From CAZKRU01 sp964555235 (GTDB lineage Bacteria > Verrucomicrobiota > Verrucomicrobiia > Methylacidiphilales > CAMAQI01), in assembly GCA_964555235.1 (NCBI GenBank), contig CAZKRU010000035.1, forward strand, positions 1 to 43,140: a stretch of 43,140 nt of DNA, read 5' to 3'. The notes beneath the pieces were generated by a model that was given only the letters and a program-made list of their open reading frames with translations, was not told where the DNA came from and did not search any database. Within the stretch, counting starts at the first letter, position 1, and every line of letters starts with the position of its first letter. A program made the translations under genes and the position numbers. Positions 32,502 through 41,168 of this stretch are shown one piece after another.

Positions 32502-33396
32502 AAAGTCCGACCTTTTCCAACTGGCACTCAAAAGCCTTCAGCTTCGCCGCCGGAAAAGCGGCAAGTGGCTTTCGTACCGGCCCCAAGTCAAGACCGGCCA
32601 AACTCATGATTGCCTTGAATGCGGGCAATCCACCGAAATTGATCGCAAGTGCAATGACTTTTTGTGAAATCAGCTGCAGGCTTTGCGCTTTCGCCAAATC
32701 ACCCGCTTTCCAAGCCTGAATCATTTGCAGGTAGAGCGGTGCCATAAAATTGTAGGTACTCCCCACTGCCCCTTCCGCACCAAACGCCAGGCCTGCGAGA
32801 AGAAGCTCATCCCGACCGAACAAAAGATCGAATTTTCTCTTTTTGTATTGAAGAGAGATCCCATAATCCATGAGATCTTCATTGGTAAACTTAACCCCCG
32901 CCAAGTTGGGAATCTTTTTTTCTGCCGCTTGAAGGAAATCGACCATCTTAAATCCAACTCCAGAGATCGATGGAATATGGTAGTAGTAAAATGGGAGTTT
33001 CGGAGCGCTCGAAGCAATCTCCGCAACATAATCGACCAAGTCTGGAACGGTCGGCGACTTAAATCCGCTCGTCGGTGTTGCCGAAAAGGCGTGCGCTCCT
33101 ATTTTTTGAGCATGCTTCGCAAGAACTTTGGATTCCGAAAGAGAAGGATGCCCGACGTGAACAACCAGGGTTAAATCTTTTTTCGCAATTTCGATCCACC
33201 GTTTCGCGATTTTCAGCCGCTCTTCAATTGTCAGCGAAAAGCCCTCTCCCGTCGTTCCACAAACAAAAGCCCCCGAAACCCCCTGTTTCATTAAATATTG
33301 AGCCTGAGCTTCCATCAGCGAGTAATTGACTTCACCCTCTTGTTTAAAGGGAGTAAACGGCGCCGCAATCAGACCACGGAATCGGGGGCGATTCAT
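32485..33396 (-). CDS. nanA: N-acetylneuraminate lyase-like aldolase
   Basis: 303 residues from ATG 33396; the open frame extends upstream into the LamG gene, but MNRPRFRGLIAAPFTPF is the family N-terminus. TIM barrel of the DapA/NanA superfamily: GAFVCGTTGEGFSLT carboxylate-binding loop, PFYYYHIPSISG with the catalytic Tyr, and NLAGVKFTNEDLMDY with Schiff-base K169. The KFTN wording favours sialate lyase over DHDPS. It would cleave N-acetylneuraminate to pyruvate and N-acetylmannosamine. It follows LamG by 4 bp and the operon has the GTGATATATtAC box. No nanK/nanE is present in the window, so the rest of the route is elsewhere or the substrate differs. Confidence 0.8.
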   Translation of the reverse strand: MNRPRFRGLIAAPFTPFKQEGEVNYSLMEAQAQYLMKQGVSGAFVCGTTGEGFSLTIEERLKIAKRWIEIAKKDLTLVVHVGHPSLSESKVLAKHAQKIGAHAFSATPTSGFKSPTVPDLVDYVAEIASSAPKLPFYYYHIPSISGVGFKMVDFLQAAEKKIPNLAGVKFTNEDLMDYGISLQYKKRKFDLLFGRDELLLAGLAFGAEGAVGSTYNFMAPLYLQMIQAWKAGDLAKAQSLQLISQKVIALAINFGGLPAFKAIMSLAGLDLGPVRKPLAAFPAAKLKAFECQLEKVGLFKFLT

Positions 33397-33400
33397 TGGG

Positions 33401-34156
33401 TTACTTACAGAGAAGTTTCGAGACATCCACGGCTTCGTTCGAGATCCTGATCTCATCGATCAGGCCGTCATAGTAAAATCGCTTGGATTTGATGTAGCGA
33501 TGATGCCCAATGACGAGCGGACCCTCATTCTCAACCGAACCGGCAAACTTAGGTCCCACCGCTCCTCCATCAAATTCTCCATTGATATAAAGTGAGATTT
33601 TACCATCCGTCTCGCGGATGAACGCGATGTGCGACCACTCGTTGAGAGGAATTTTGGTTCGACTAATGATGGTTTTCCCGCCCTCACTCTTCCCCTCGAG
33701 ACGCATTCCGATCTTTCCTTCAGGAAGCAGATTAATCTGGTACCCCGAAGTTCTCGTACTATCGATCACCTCTCGCTTCTGGATTAAGGTACTGATATCT
33801 TCGTCCAATTCAGTCGAAGTATACGCTCGTGGCTTGAGCCAAAACTCGATCGTAAAGGCCGCTCCTTCCCCAAAGTTAAGGGAAGGCTGACTCTCGACCG
33901 ACAAACCACAGGCAGAATTCTCGAAACTGGCAGAATGTTTATTACCGGAGGGCTTATTTGGAACGTCGTCAGACTCTTTGGGAAGACTCCGAGAAATCGC
34001 TTCACCGAGTTTAAGGGCGTCCGAGGGAGGAGTCGATTGGATCCCTTCCTCGATTTTTTCGTCAAACTTCCAATAAGCCACCGTGCCAGAATACGCCGTG
34101 ACTCCGCAAGTAAAGAAGAGGAGGCCTAACAGGATCGAACGTTTGGATAATCTCAT
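33401..34156 (-). CDS. Secreted LamG/concanavalin-like domain protein
   Basis: 251 residues. Signal peptide MRLSKRSILLGLLFFTCGVT, then TVAYWKFDEKIE, the opening of LamG-type jelly rolls. Blocks FGEGAAFTIEFWLKPRA, NEWSHIAFIRETDGKISLYI and FYYDGLIDEIRISNEAV are typical of the laminin G-like/concanavalin A-like fold. It probably binds glycan outside the cell or in the periplasm. It precedes nanA by 4 bp. A protein of almost the same design lies at 40.0-40.8 kb, so the pair brackets the pseudopilin cassette. Confidence 0.83.
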   Translation of the reverse strand: MRLSKRSILLGLLFFTCGVTAYSGTVAYWKFDEKIEEGIQSTPPSDALKLGEAISRSLPKESDDVPNKPSGNKHSASFENSACGLSVESQPSLNFGEGAAFTIEFWLKPRAYTSTELDEDISTLIQKREVIDSTRTSGYQINLLPEGKIGMRLEGKSEGGKTIISRTKIPLNEWSHIAFIRETDGKISLYINGEFDGGAVGPKFAGSVENEGPLVIGHHRYIKSKRFYYDGLIDEIRISNEAVDVSKLLCK

Positions 34157-34206
34157 ATTCCTTCACCCTAGACTAATTTATTTTTATTTCAAGTGTAAAG
34201 TATCTG

Positions 34207-34218
34207 GTGATATATTAC
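34207..34218 (-). promoter_or_regulatory. Operator-like box GTGATATATTAC before LamG-nanA
   Basis: Eleven of twelve positions match the core of the 26884 palindrome. It lies 51 bp upstream of the LamG ATG (34156), the same position as in the other two units. The -35 is weak here, so an activator or a different promoter geometry is possible. Confidence 0.58.
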
Positions 34219-34268
34219 AATTGACTTTGAAGCGTTTCGCCGTTACTGAAGGAGAGCAATGCCGTTCG

Positions 34269-34297
34269 TTGACACGTCGTTGAAGCGAGCGTAAAAT
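34269..34297 (+). promoter_or_regulatory. Sigma-70-type promoter of the pseudopilin cassette
   Basis: TTGACA (34269-34274), 17-bp spacer, TAAAAT (34292-34297). A near-consensus promoter 35 bp before the GTG start of cassette gene D, with GGAG 8 nt before that start. Confidence 0.72.
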
Positions 34298-34331
34298 CCT
34301 CAATCAAACTCAGAGCCATGGAGACTTACTT

Positions 34332-34967
34332 GTGAACGGGAAGAAACGCGGATTTTCATTGATCGAAATCTTGGTGGTTCTGGGAATCATCTCAATCCTC
34401 ACCGGAGTTTTTGTTGCCTCGATGGGAGGCCAAAAATCGCACGAATTCAAAAGCCGTCTTGAAGAAATCTCCGGAACCATTGAACTCTGTCATACCCATG
34501 CCATGACCAATCGATCCACGGTTCGGATCCTCTTCAGCAACGATCCAACTCACTTGATCCTCCTGCCACTGGTCTCTTCCCAGGACGGTTCCCCGTCGGA
34601 AGAGCCTCGATCCGAAATGGAAAATCCAAAGAGTTGGACCATGATCGGAAAAGCCCTTGATCTGAGAAACGTCCACTTGAATAACGAGTTCCTCCCCGCT
34701 TCGGAGGAGCTCTCCAATTTTGAAGAATTCAGTGGCCAAGCCCTCCAACGCAAAGTGGGCGGAACCTTGGTCTCGTTTGATCGTTATATCCAGTTCTCGC
34801 CCTCGGGAGAGGTCACGATGAATGACTCGAATACTCAGATTCGAAAAGTTCAATTTGGAATCGAATCCATCGGGGCAAAACCAAATCGTGCAGCCCTTCA
34901 AATCAGCGGCCTCACCGGTCGCGTTGAAATCTTATCTCAAGAATCGCTGAATCATCCCCGTCCCTGA
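34332..34967 (+). CDS. Verru_Chthon cassette protein D (pseudopilin)
   Basis: 211 residues, GTG start with GGAG 8 nt upstream. A type IV prepilin-like leader (MNGKKRG) is cut before FSLIEILVVLGIISILTGVF, the methylated hydrophobic helix with Glu5. The C-terminal part is a soluble head (RKVGGTLVSFDRYIQFSPSG). Gene order D-B-C-A with matching N-termini is the four-gene cassette first described in Verrucomicrobium and Chthoniobacter. The protein probably joins a periplasmic pseudopilus or type II secretion-like assembly at the inner membrane. Separated from gene B by 199 bp. Confidence 0.8.
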   Translation: MNGKKRGFSLIEILVVLGIISILTGVFVASMGGQKSHEFKSRLEEISGTIELCHTHAMTNRSTVRILFSNDPTHLILLPLVSSQDGSPSEEPRSEMENPKSWTMIGKALDLRNVHLNNEFLPASEELSNFEEFSGQALQRKVGGTLVSFDRYIQFSPSGEVTMNDSNTQIRKVQFGIESIGAKPNRAALQISGLTGRVEILSQESLNHPRP

Positions 34968-35050
34968 TTCTCCTCGTTAGTGTGTTCCTGCATGCTCCCC
35001 GTATTTTTGAAGAGAGTGAGTCTTCAGATTTTCATTCGCTCAAATGTTAA

Positions 35051-35098
35051 ATATCACTAAATATATTACTTGACGAATCATTCACCTGCGACTTAGGT
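35051..35098 (+). promoter_or_regulatory. Spacer before cassette gene B with AT-rich boxes and weak promoter
   Basis: ATATCAC (35051-35057) and ATATATTAC (35061-35069) resemble half-sites of the palindrome used elsewhere. TTGACG (35070-35075) and TTAGGT 17 bp later could be a weak promoter for gene B. Suggestive only. Confidence 0.3.
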
Positions 35099-35166
35099 TG
35101 TTCATGAATCAAAATGATGTTCCTTGCCTTTCAAGCCGTTGTTTTTAGTTTGAACAAACCGCATTC

Positions 35167-35619
35167 ATGAAAGTCATCCGCAACAAGGGATTCTCCCTGA
35201 TCGAAGTGGTTCTCGCGCTTGCGATCGCCGTATTTGCCATCGTCCCGCTCATCGCACTTCTCCCCGCAGGAATGAAAAACAATCAAGAGTCCGAAGAAAT
35301 CTCCCAAGCGGCAAGCCTGCTGAATGAAATCACGATTGCGTTAAAACAAGCCGATCAAGGTTCCGCTTCCCCCCTGGGACTCAGTCCCCTCACTTCTTCT
35401 TCTGAAAAGGAAACCTCCAAGACGTATTTTTTGAATGAAGCGGGAGTGACCACCCCCAATGCCCAGACAGCCCGTTACCAGTTGCGATTGGAGTACCGCC
35501 CCATCCCCTCTAACGCCAAACGCTACGGAATCCATGCCCAATTAAGCTGGCCCTCACCAAGTTCCACTCAAAAGAAGTCCTCTTCCGTTGAAACCTATTT
35601 TTATTCACCAGTACCATGA
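35167..35619 (+). CDS. Verru_Chthon cassette protein B (pseudopilin)
   Basis: 150 residues. The prepilin leader MKVIRNKG precedes FSLIEVVLALAIAVFAIVPL, with the IALLPAGMKNNQESEE continuation that is characteristic of cassette protein B. The small beta-rich head RYQLRLEYRPI... ends at VETYFYSPVP. The stop overlaps the gene C start (ATGA), so B and C are translationally coupled. Confidence 0.82.
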   Translation: MKVIRNKGFSLIEVVLALAIAVFAIVPLIALLPAGMKNNQESEEISQAASLLNEITIALKQADQGSASPLGLSPLTSSSEKETSKTYFLNEAGVTTPNAQTARYQLRLEYRPIPSNAKRYGIHAQLSWPSPSSTQKKSSSVETYFYSPVP

Positions 35620-36371
35620 TCGATCTCAAAAAAAATCAATTCCTTCGAGGGTTTTCCCTCATCGAGCTCCTCGTCGCAATGAGTGTTCTCTCCCTCATCG
35701 GCATTCTCTATTTTAGAATCATTTCCACCTGCCTTGATTTGATCAGTTACAATAAAAAATATATGGAATCGCTCGCCAATGGACGCGCCATGCTTGACCG
35801 GCTTGGAACCGATTTGGAATCACGAGTACGCCCCAATGAAGTTCTCCCCCATTTTGAAAAACAAACCGGCAATGACCGATTTTCATTTTATTCCGAACTC
35901 TCACGGGAAAGCGATCTCAGAGGAGTCCGGGCCATTTCCTATCGCGTCAATCACTCACAAATTGAACGCTCCTCCAAGACCCTTCAATGGAACGACCCCT
36001 CCTATGACTTATTCTCACACGGACCGCTCCCCTTCGCACCCGAGAGCGAATATGACATCCTGATCAAAGGGGTATTTCGGCTCGAACTCGCCTTCGTCTC
36101 AAAATCCACCCACAAAACCACCACCACCGTCCCGCAGCAATGGTCAGAGATCTCCGCAATCGTCGTTGCCATTGCCGTCATCGATCCAACGCTCCTTCAA
36201 GCGATCACCCCCGCTCAACTTTCAGAGCTCTCTCTCTTGTTTCCAGATGCCCGAGAGAACCAAAACATCCTCGCCCTCTGGGAAAAGAACGAAGAGAAAC
36301 TTCCCAATTTTGCCCGAGTCAAGGGAAGAAGCGCCGTTCGAACCTATCAGCGCTGTTATACCATCGAGTAA
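35616..36371 (+). CDS. Verru_Chthon cassette protein C (pseudopilin)
   Basis: 251 residues. Prepilin-like MIDLKKNQFLRG then FSLIELLVAMSVLSLIGILY. The head has FSFYSELSRESDLRGVRAIS and SEISAIVVAIAVIDPTLLQA, typical of cassette protein C and similar in layout to minor pseudopilin GspJ. Gene A starts 6 bp later. The inner-membrane/periplasm location follows from the leader. Confidence 0.82.
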   Translation: MIDLKKNQFLRGFSLIELLVAMSVLSLIGILYFRIISTCLDLISYNKKYMESLANGRAMLDRLGTDLESRVRPNEVLPHFEKQTGNDRFSFYSELSRESDLRGVRAISYRVNHSQIERSSKTLQWNDPSYDLFSHGPLPFAPESEYDILIKGVFRLELAFVSKSTHKTTTTVPQQWSEISAIVVAIAVIDPTLLQAITPAQLSELSLLFPDARENQNILALWEKNEEKLPNFARVKGRSAVRTYQRCYTIE

Positions 36372-36377
36372 ACCGTA

Positions 36378-39353
36378 ATGCGCTCTCTTTTTCATCATCA
36401 AAAAAAGTACAAAAAGTCGTCCGGAATGGCGCTCATGATGACCTTGGCGCTTTTGGTCCTCATCTCGATGTTGGTCATTGGGTTTTTATTTCAATCCACG
36501 TTTAATCACAAATTGTCCTTTGGGAGCGCCGGACAACTCCAGTCACAAATGATCGCCCGAACCTGCCTCGACTCGATCCTCATTGATCTACAAACCGAAA
36601 TCTACTCCGGCTCTACGGCTCACACGGAGTTGACTCCCCCGATCTATCTTCCCATCACCAACCACCTGATCAAAATCAACCGGAACGTTCCCACCAATCT
36701 GACAAGTCTCGTCCGAGTCAGCAAAGCAAACGAAGCAGAATGGAAGGGCTCCGGCTATCAATCTGCCGGCCCGATTCGTTCCAGTCATCCGGTTCCTGCT
36801 TCAGAACCGGCCACTTCGGGACACCGCATTTCAGACAAGCAATGGCTGAAACCCCAGCTCATGGGAGAATCGCTTCCGAACGGATTTTTGACTCCCGAGT
36901 TTTTCTTAATCACAAGATCAGGACCGCTCCTTGAACCGGAACCCTCACTCCAAATCCTTTCAAATTCGAATAGCACCAATCGCCTCTTCGCCCTCGGGCG
37001 TTTCGCCTATGCCATCTATGACGTTGGAGGATTGCTGGACATCAATGTTGCCGGGAATCCATTGGAGGCGACCAATAATGTTCAGCGAGGCCGATTGCAT
37101 CAAGCGGATCTCTCCCAAATTCCCGGCTTCTCCAATCCCAAGGCCTTCTTTTCGTGGCGAAACGCAGGAAGCCGCTCGGATCCAAATTGGTTCTTTGAAA
37201 ACACGAATAGTTTTCTCCTCCCCCATCCGGGCGATCAAAAATTCGTCACGCGACAGGATTTAATTAAATACTCAAAGGATCATCCCGATGTCATCAATCA
37301 AAAGGCGCTTCCCTATTTGACAATTTTCAACCGTGAAAAAAACATCCCCACTTACAGCCCCACCACACCAAACACAACCAATGTGAACCTCGCACTCGTA
37401 ACCACGCCCAATGGTCATCCCTTGTTGAAAAAACGATTCCCCTTAACCCGTCTTTCTAAAATTACTCCGACTTCAACTGCCGATCGAGGATCCGAGATCT
37501 ACAAATATTTCGGACTGACTCGAAACAATTCCTCGACTTCGTGGACCTACAATCATGGCAGTGCCACGGCCATCTACACTCTGGCCGAAGTCGCACAGAA
37601 TCGCGGCAATGATGCTGAACCTGACTTTTTTGAACTTCTCAAATCCGTGATCTTGGAAGGGTCCCTCGGAAAAACAGCGGGAGATCCGGCAAACGCCAGT
37701 AAAGACACTGCGTTTCGAACGGCTGACTTGGATTCTGATCTCGACCGGCAGATCCTCCAGATTGGAGCGTCGATCATCGACCAATATGACTCTGACTCTT
37801 GGCCAACCACCATTCTGTTTAGCAGCAACGATGTCTATGGAATCGAAAATCTCCCCTACATCAACCGGTCGTTTGATGCCCCCTACCGTCCCAATGGGGG
37901 GCTGAGTTATGAGAACTGGTACGAGTTTGAAATATGGAATCCTCACCAAAATTCAACCGTCCCCCAACCAGACGGCCCTACCTCTTTTCGGATTACTGCG
38001 ACTTCCGGAGGGGCTTATATTCAACTGAACGCCGGCGCAGGCACTTACACCAGTACCATTAACAATTTTACCACTGGTTCCACCTTTGTGACCTTCAACT
38101 CACAAAACTTCAGTGCCCCGACCCTCTTGAACTCTGCCAATTCCGTTTGTGATCGCCCCTCGATCGATGCCGCCTGTACCGTTCGAGGCCTCTATATTGG
38201 AACGCTGAATCCGGGGTTGGCGGCCGGAGTTCTCGATGTTGCCGCGAATACCGCAGGTGCAATCCCCCAGAATTTTCCGACCTTCGAGCTCCAATATAAA
38301 ACGGCGAGTGGACAGTACATCACGTATCAAAAACTCCGCAATCTCAGAACCTCCAATCGAGCCGGTGGCCTGAATTTCTACAAGACCTTGAGCCCGAACC
38401 GGTCCTTCAACTTTTTTGTGGATCCTCGAAATTCGAGATTTGGTGGAAGTGGCAATAGTGGACGCCCTCCGGGACAATTGATGAGAGGCGTCGATGGCCC
38501 CCCCAATACCTATGCGGATCCTTATTCCGAAGGAAAATATACCGTCCCGGGGCCTTATGGCACCAATCCAGGATGGACGCTTTTGAGATACGCTCCCGTC
38601 AACATCACGCATGTTCGGTTAGGCGCCCTGGCGAATAACGACGCCCTGGCAACCAGTCGCTATACCAGTCCCGATGGAATTCTTCGATGGGCCGACGGTG
38701 GACTGCGAGGAGCTGCCGATAATCCGATGGCCGCAGGAAACTCGGCCGCACGACCTCTGATCCTCAACCGGGAATTTCGATCCGTGGGCGAACTCGGATA
38801 TGCGTTTCGAGGAGAACCGTGGAAAACGCTCGATTTCTTTACCACCAATAGCGCCGACGCAGGACTCTTGGACGTCTTTAGCATCAGTGACGCAAGCACG
38901 ATCGCCGGAGGGATTGATCTCAATTCGCCCTCTTCCGAAGTCCTCCTGGCGCTCCTAGCGGGGGCCGGCAGCACGGAGTTCTCCGCCTCCAATACACTTT
39001 CCTCAACTGTGGCTCGTACGATGGTGACCGATCTCCTTCAACTCACCCAAACCAACCCGCTCATGAATAAAGCGGAATTGGTGACTCGTCTCTCAAACAC
39101 CAAAGTCAACTCGACCTATCCGGCAATTAAAACCCAACGAGAAGCCCTGATCCGGGCGCTTGCGGAATCCGGTCAAACCCGCACTTGGAATTTAATGATC
39201 GATCTGATCGCGCAAACCGGAAAATTCGCTCCCGGGGCAAAATCCTACTCGAACTTCACCGTCGAAGGAGAAAAGCGCTACTGGCTTCATGTGGCCATTG
39301 ACCGATTTACCGGTGAGATCATTGATCAACAGATGGAGGTGGTGAATGAATAA
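36378..39353 (+). CDS. Verru_Chthon cassette protein A
   Basis: 991 residues. The N-terminus KKSSGMALMMTLALLVLISMLVIGF is a single membrane helix like that of GspK-type minor pseudopilins, with the short basic leader but no FxxxE. The long soluble part includes FAYAIYDVGGLLDINVAGNP (the GspK-like conserved DxxGxxNxN region), DSWPTTILFSS, and a C-terminal KRYWLHVAIDRFTGEIIDQQ. Length is normal for the family. It probably caps or nucleates the pseudopilus. Overlaps the downstream small gene by 8 bp. Confidence 0.84.
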   Translation: MRSLFHHQKKYKKSSGMALMMTLALLVLISMLVIGFLFQSTFNHKLSFGSAGQLQSQMIARTCLDSILIDLQTEIYSGSTAHTELTPPIYLPITNHLIKINRNVPTNLTSLVRVSKANEAEWKGSGYQSAGPIRSSHPVPASEPATSGHRISDKQWLKPQLMGESLPNGFLTPEFFLITRSGPLLEPEPSLQILSNSNSTNRLFALGRFAYAIYDVGGLLDINVAGNPLEATNNVQRGRLHQADLSQIPGFSNPKAFFSWRNAGSRSDPNWFFENTNSFLLPHPGDQKFVTRQDLIKYSKDHPDVINQKALPYLTIFNREKNIPTYSPTTPNTTNVNLALVTTPNGHPLLKKRFPLTRLSKITPTSTADRGSEIYKYFGLTRNNSSTSWTYNHGSATAIYTLAEVAQNRGNDAEPDFFELLKSVILEGSLGKTAGDPANASKDTAFRTADLDSDLDRQILQIGASIIDQYDSDSWPTTILFSSNDVYGIENLPYINRSFDAPYRPNGGLSYENWYEFEIWNPHQNSTVPQPDGPTSFRITATSGGAYIQLNAGAGTYTSTINNFTTGSTFVTFNSQNFSAPTLLNSANSVCDRPSIDAACTVRGLYIGTLNPGLAAGVLDVAANTAGAIPQNFPTFELQYKTASGQYITYQKLRNLRTSNRAGGLNFYKTLSPNRSFNFFVDPRNSRFGGSGNSGRPPGQLMRGVDGPPNTYADPYSEGKYTVPGPYGTNPGWTLLRYAPVNITHVRLGALANNDALATSRYTSPDGILRWADGGLRGAADNPMAAGNSAARPLILNREFRSVGELGYAFRGEPWKTLDFFTTNSADAGLLDVFSISDASTIAGGIDLNSPSSEVLLALLAGAGSTEFSASNTLSSTVARTMVTDLLQLTQTNPLMNKAELVTRLSNTKVNSTYPAIKTQREALIRALAESGQTRTWNLMIDLIAQTGKFAPGAKSYSNFTVEGEKRYWLHVAIDRFTGEIIDQQMEVVNE

Positions 39354-40002
39354 AATAATTCTAATCCTTTCGACAGGCTTGCTCATTCAATTCTGCTCCG
39401 GAGAACCGACCCCGGAATCGCCAGTTCCCTCTTTTGTGGTAAAGCTCCCAAATCCAGGTCATTGGATTGAACGCTTGGAACCGACGGAACAGGCAAAAAA
39501 AAATCCCGGCCAAACCGAAGCGCCAAGAATCCTGACGAAAGAAAGCATCCTCTTTGAGGAGATCCGAAAGGACCTTTCCAAATGGTCCGACGGAAACGAA
39601 GCAGAACAATGGCTCTGGCATGGAGTGCTCTATCATCGGGTTGCCGGCAGGAAGGATATCTATATTAATGATCCGAACATGGAATCATCCGTCGTGATTC
39701 CTTCCGTCAAAGAGTGGACGGAGTTTTCCTGGGTCGGAACGACGAGCTTTGAGAAACGTGATTCCCTCAATGGGAAAGCGTGTCTGGTTTACAAAAAAAT
39801 TAACGTCCTGAATCCTCTCAAAGCCTGGATCGACAGTTCTACTTTTTTGCCACTGCGCCTTGAGACGGCAAATCAGATGATTACTTACGAGTATCTGTCA
39901 CCGCCCTCATCCCCTCCGACGCTCTCCCCTGCCTTTGAAAAGACGATCCATGATTATTTGGATCGCCTCAAAAGCATGACGGTTCCCCGAGCTCCTCGAT
40001 AA
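39346..40002 (+). CDS. Exported protein of unknown function, fifth gene of the cassette
   Basis: 218 residues. MNKIILILSTGLLIQFCSGE is a signal peptide; FC is not a convincing lipobox. The body has no recognised domain. Notable segments are EAEQWLWHGVLYHRVAGRKD, VSWVGTTSF-like beta strands and INVLNPLKAWIDSSTFLPLR, which recall outer-membrane lipoprotein-sorting-like beta folds. It overlaps cassette gene A by 8 bp, so it is part of the same translation unit. Converges with the second LamG gene. Confidence 0.7.
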   Translation: MNKIILILSTGLLIQFCSGEPTPESPVPSFVVKLPNPGHWIERLEPTEQAKKNPGQTEAPRILTKESILFEEIRKDLSKWSDGNEAEQWLWHGVLYHRVAGRKDIYINDPNMESSVVIPSVKEWTEFSWVGTTSFEKRDSLNGKACLVYKKINVLNPLKAWIDSSTFLPLRLETANQMITYEYLSPPSSPPTLSPAFEKTIHDYLDRLKSMTVPRAPR

Positions 40003-40038
40003 AAAACGATCACGAGTTCAATCTGATCAACTCACGCG

Positions 40039-40809
40039 TCAACGGTAGAGCAAATCGATCGGTTCGAGTGGGAGCGTTGAAATCCGAATATCGTCGATAT
40101 ACCCGTCAAAAAAGAAATCTTTGCCTTGGGCAAAAGGCGTCGAACCGAGAATAAAGTCGCCATTGTTCGACAAGGATCCTTGGTAGAGCGGTCCTGACGA
40201 AGTCGCATCCAGCTGCCCGTTAATGTAAAACTTAAAACTCCCCTTAAAGTCCCGCGTCACCGCAAGATGAGACCATTTGGAGAGAGGAATGGATGCCGTT
40301 GATGCCAATGTTTTTCCCCCGACCAGTCCTTCCGCACGAAAGAAGAGCTTCCCTTGAGCATTCATCGATAGTTGATATCCCGGATGAATCGTATCCGTCG
40401 GCGCACCGCCTCGCTTTAAGAGAATCACACTGGAAACCTTGGGAGCATCGATCGTCGGATAGGACAAGGGATGAATCCACAACTCAATCGTAAAGGGCGT
40501 TGACTCTCCAAAGTTTAATTTTTCAGCAGAATTTGCATCGAGAATGAGATGCCTTTTGACCTGCCGACTAAAACCAGCCGATTTGGTGTTATTGGCAGTC
40601 CCCGGAGGACAGGGGGGCGTGAGTGAATCCCAAGTCGGTTGATAGCCCGAGTTTTCCTGTTTCAATTCAAGATGCGAAACCGTATCAACAGCGGATGCAA
40701 TCGTCGTCTCTCCTGTAACGATTTCAAAATTCCAATAAGCCAGAACATCTGCAAAAACTGAATGAGCAAAAACGGTCAGAAAAACCAAGCACACGGAGAA
40801 TGACTTCAT
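40039..40809 (-). CDS. Secreted LamG/concanavalin-like domain protein (second copy)
   Basis: 256 residues from ATG 40809; a TTG at 40815 would add two. Signal peptide MKSFSVCLVFLTVFAHSVFA, then DVLAYWNFE, FGESTPFTIELWIHP, SKWSHLAVTRDFKGSFKFYI and FFFDGYIDDIRISTLPLEPI, the same blocks in the same order as the LamG protein at 33.4-34.2 kb. Probably glycan-binding. It lies between the cassette and the right-hand autotransporter, on the opposite strand. A weak GATATC box (40849-40856) lies 40 bp upstream. Confidence 0.83.
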   Translation of the reverse strand: MKSFSVCLVFLTVFAHSVFADVLAYWNFEIVTGETTIASAVDTVSHLELKQENSGYQPTWDSLTPPCPPGTANNTKSAGFSRQVKRHLILDANSAEKLNFGESTPFTIELWIHPLSYPTIDAPKVSSVILLKRGGAPTDTIHPGYQLSMNAQGKLFFRAEGLVGGKTLASTASIPLSKWSHLAVTRDFKGSFKFYINGQLDATSSGPLYQGSLSNNGDFILGSTPFAQGKDFFFDGYIDDIRISTLPLEPIDLLYR

Positions 40810-40865
40810 TTCCAATGATCATAACCGGCGAATAACGCAAATCAACTCTGATATCTCTACTTACC

Positions 40866-41033
40866 CAGATTTTGCATTAGAAAATGCAAAATCTGTCCTG
40901 GCGGGAAGAAGGACCCCGACGTATGTCGGGGGGTAAAACCCCGCCGAGATTTCATTCGCCAAAATGGTGAATGAAATTGAAGGGGAAATCGGCCTCAAAA
41001 AAACCGCTCTTTCAGAGTGGATTTTTATGAGGC
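40866..41033. ncRNA. Structured leader region with consecutive stem-loops
   Basis: The 359-bp gap before the right-hand autotransporter holds no gene but several hairpins. CAGATTTTGCATT/AATGCAAAATCTG (40866-40895) has 13 perfect pairs and an AGAA loop. CCCCGAC-GTAT-GTCGGGG lies at 40913-40930. The same GTCGGGG can instead pair with CCCCGCCGA just downstream (to 40947). ATTTCATTCgCC/GGtGAATGAAAT lies at 40949-40977. An imperfect ~19-bp stem GCCTCA.../...TGAGGC lies at 40992-41033. Could be a cis-acting RNA leader or a palindromic repeat cluster. Strand of action unknown. Confidence 0.5.
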
Positions 41034-41168
41034 AAATTTTGGAATAGAGGGGGTCTATTGCAAAATTTGGGCTTATGAAAGTTGCTTTCTTCCAAAAATT
41101 TAGCTATTTTTAGTGAGTGTATCAGCGTGGTGAGAACAGAGCGCATCTCCTCTCCCTTGATTAACACG

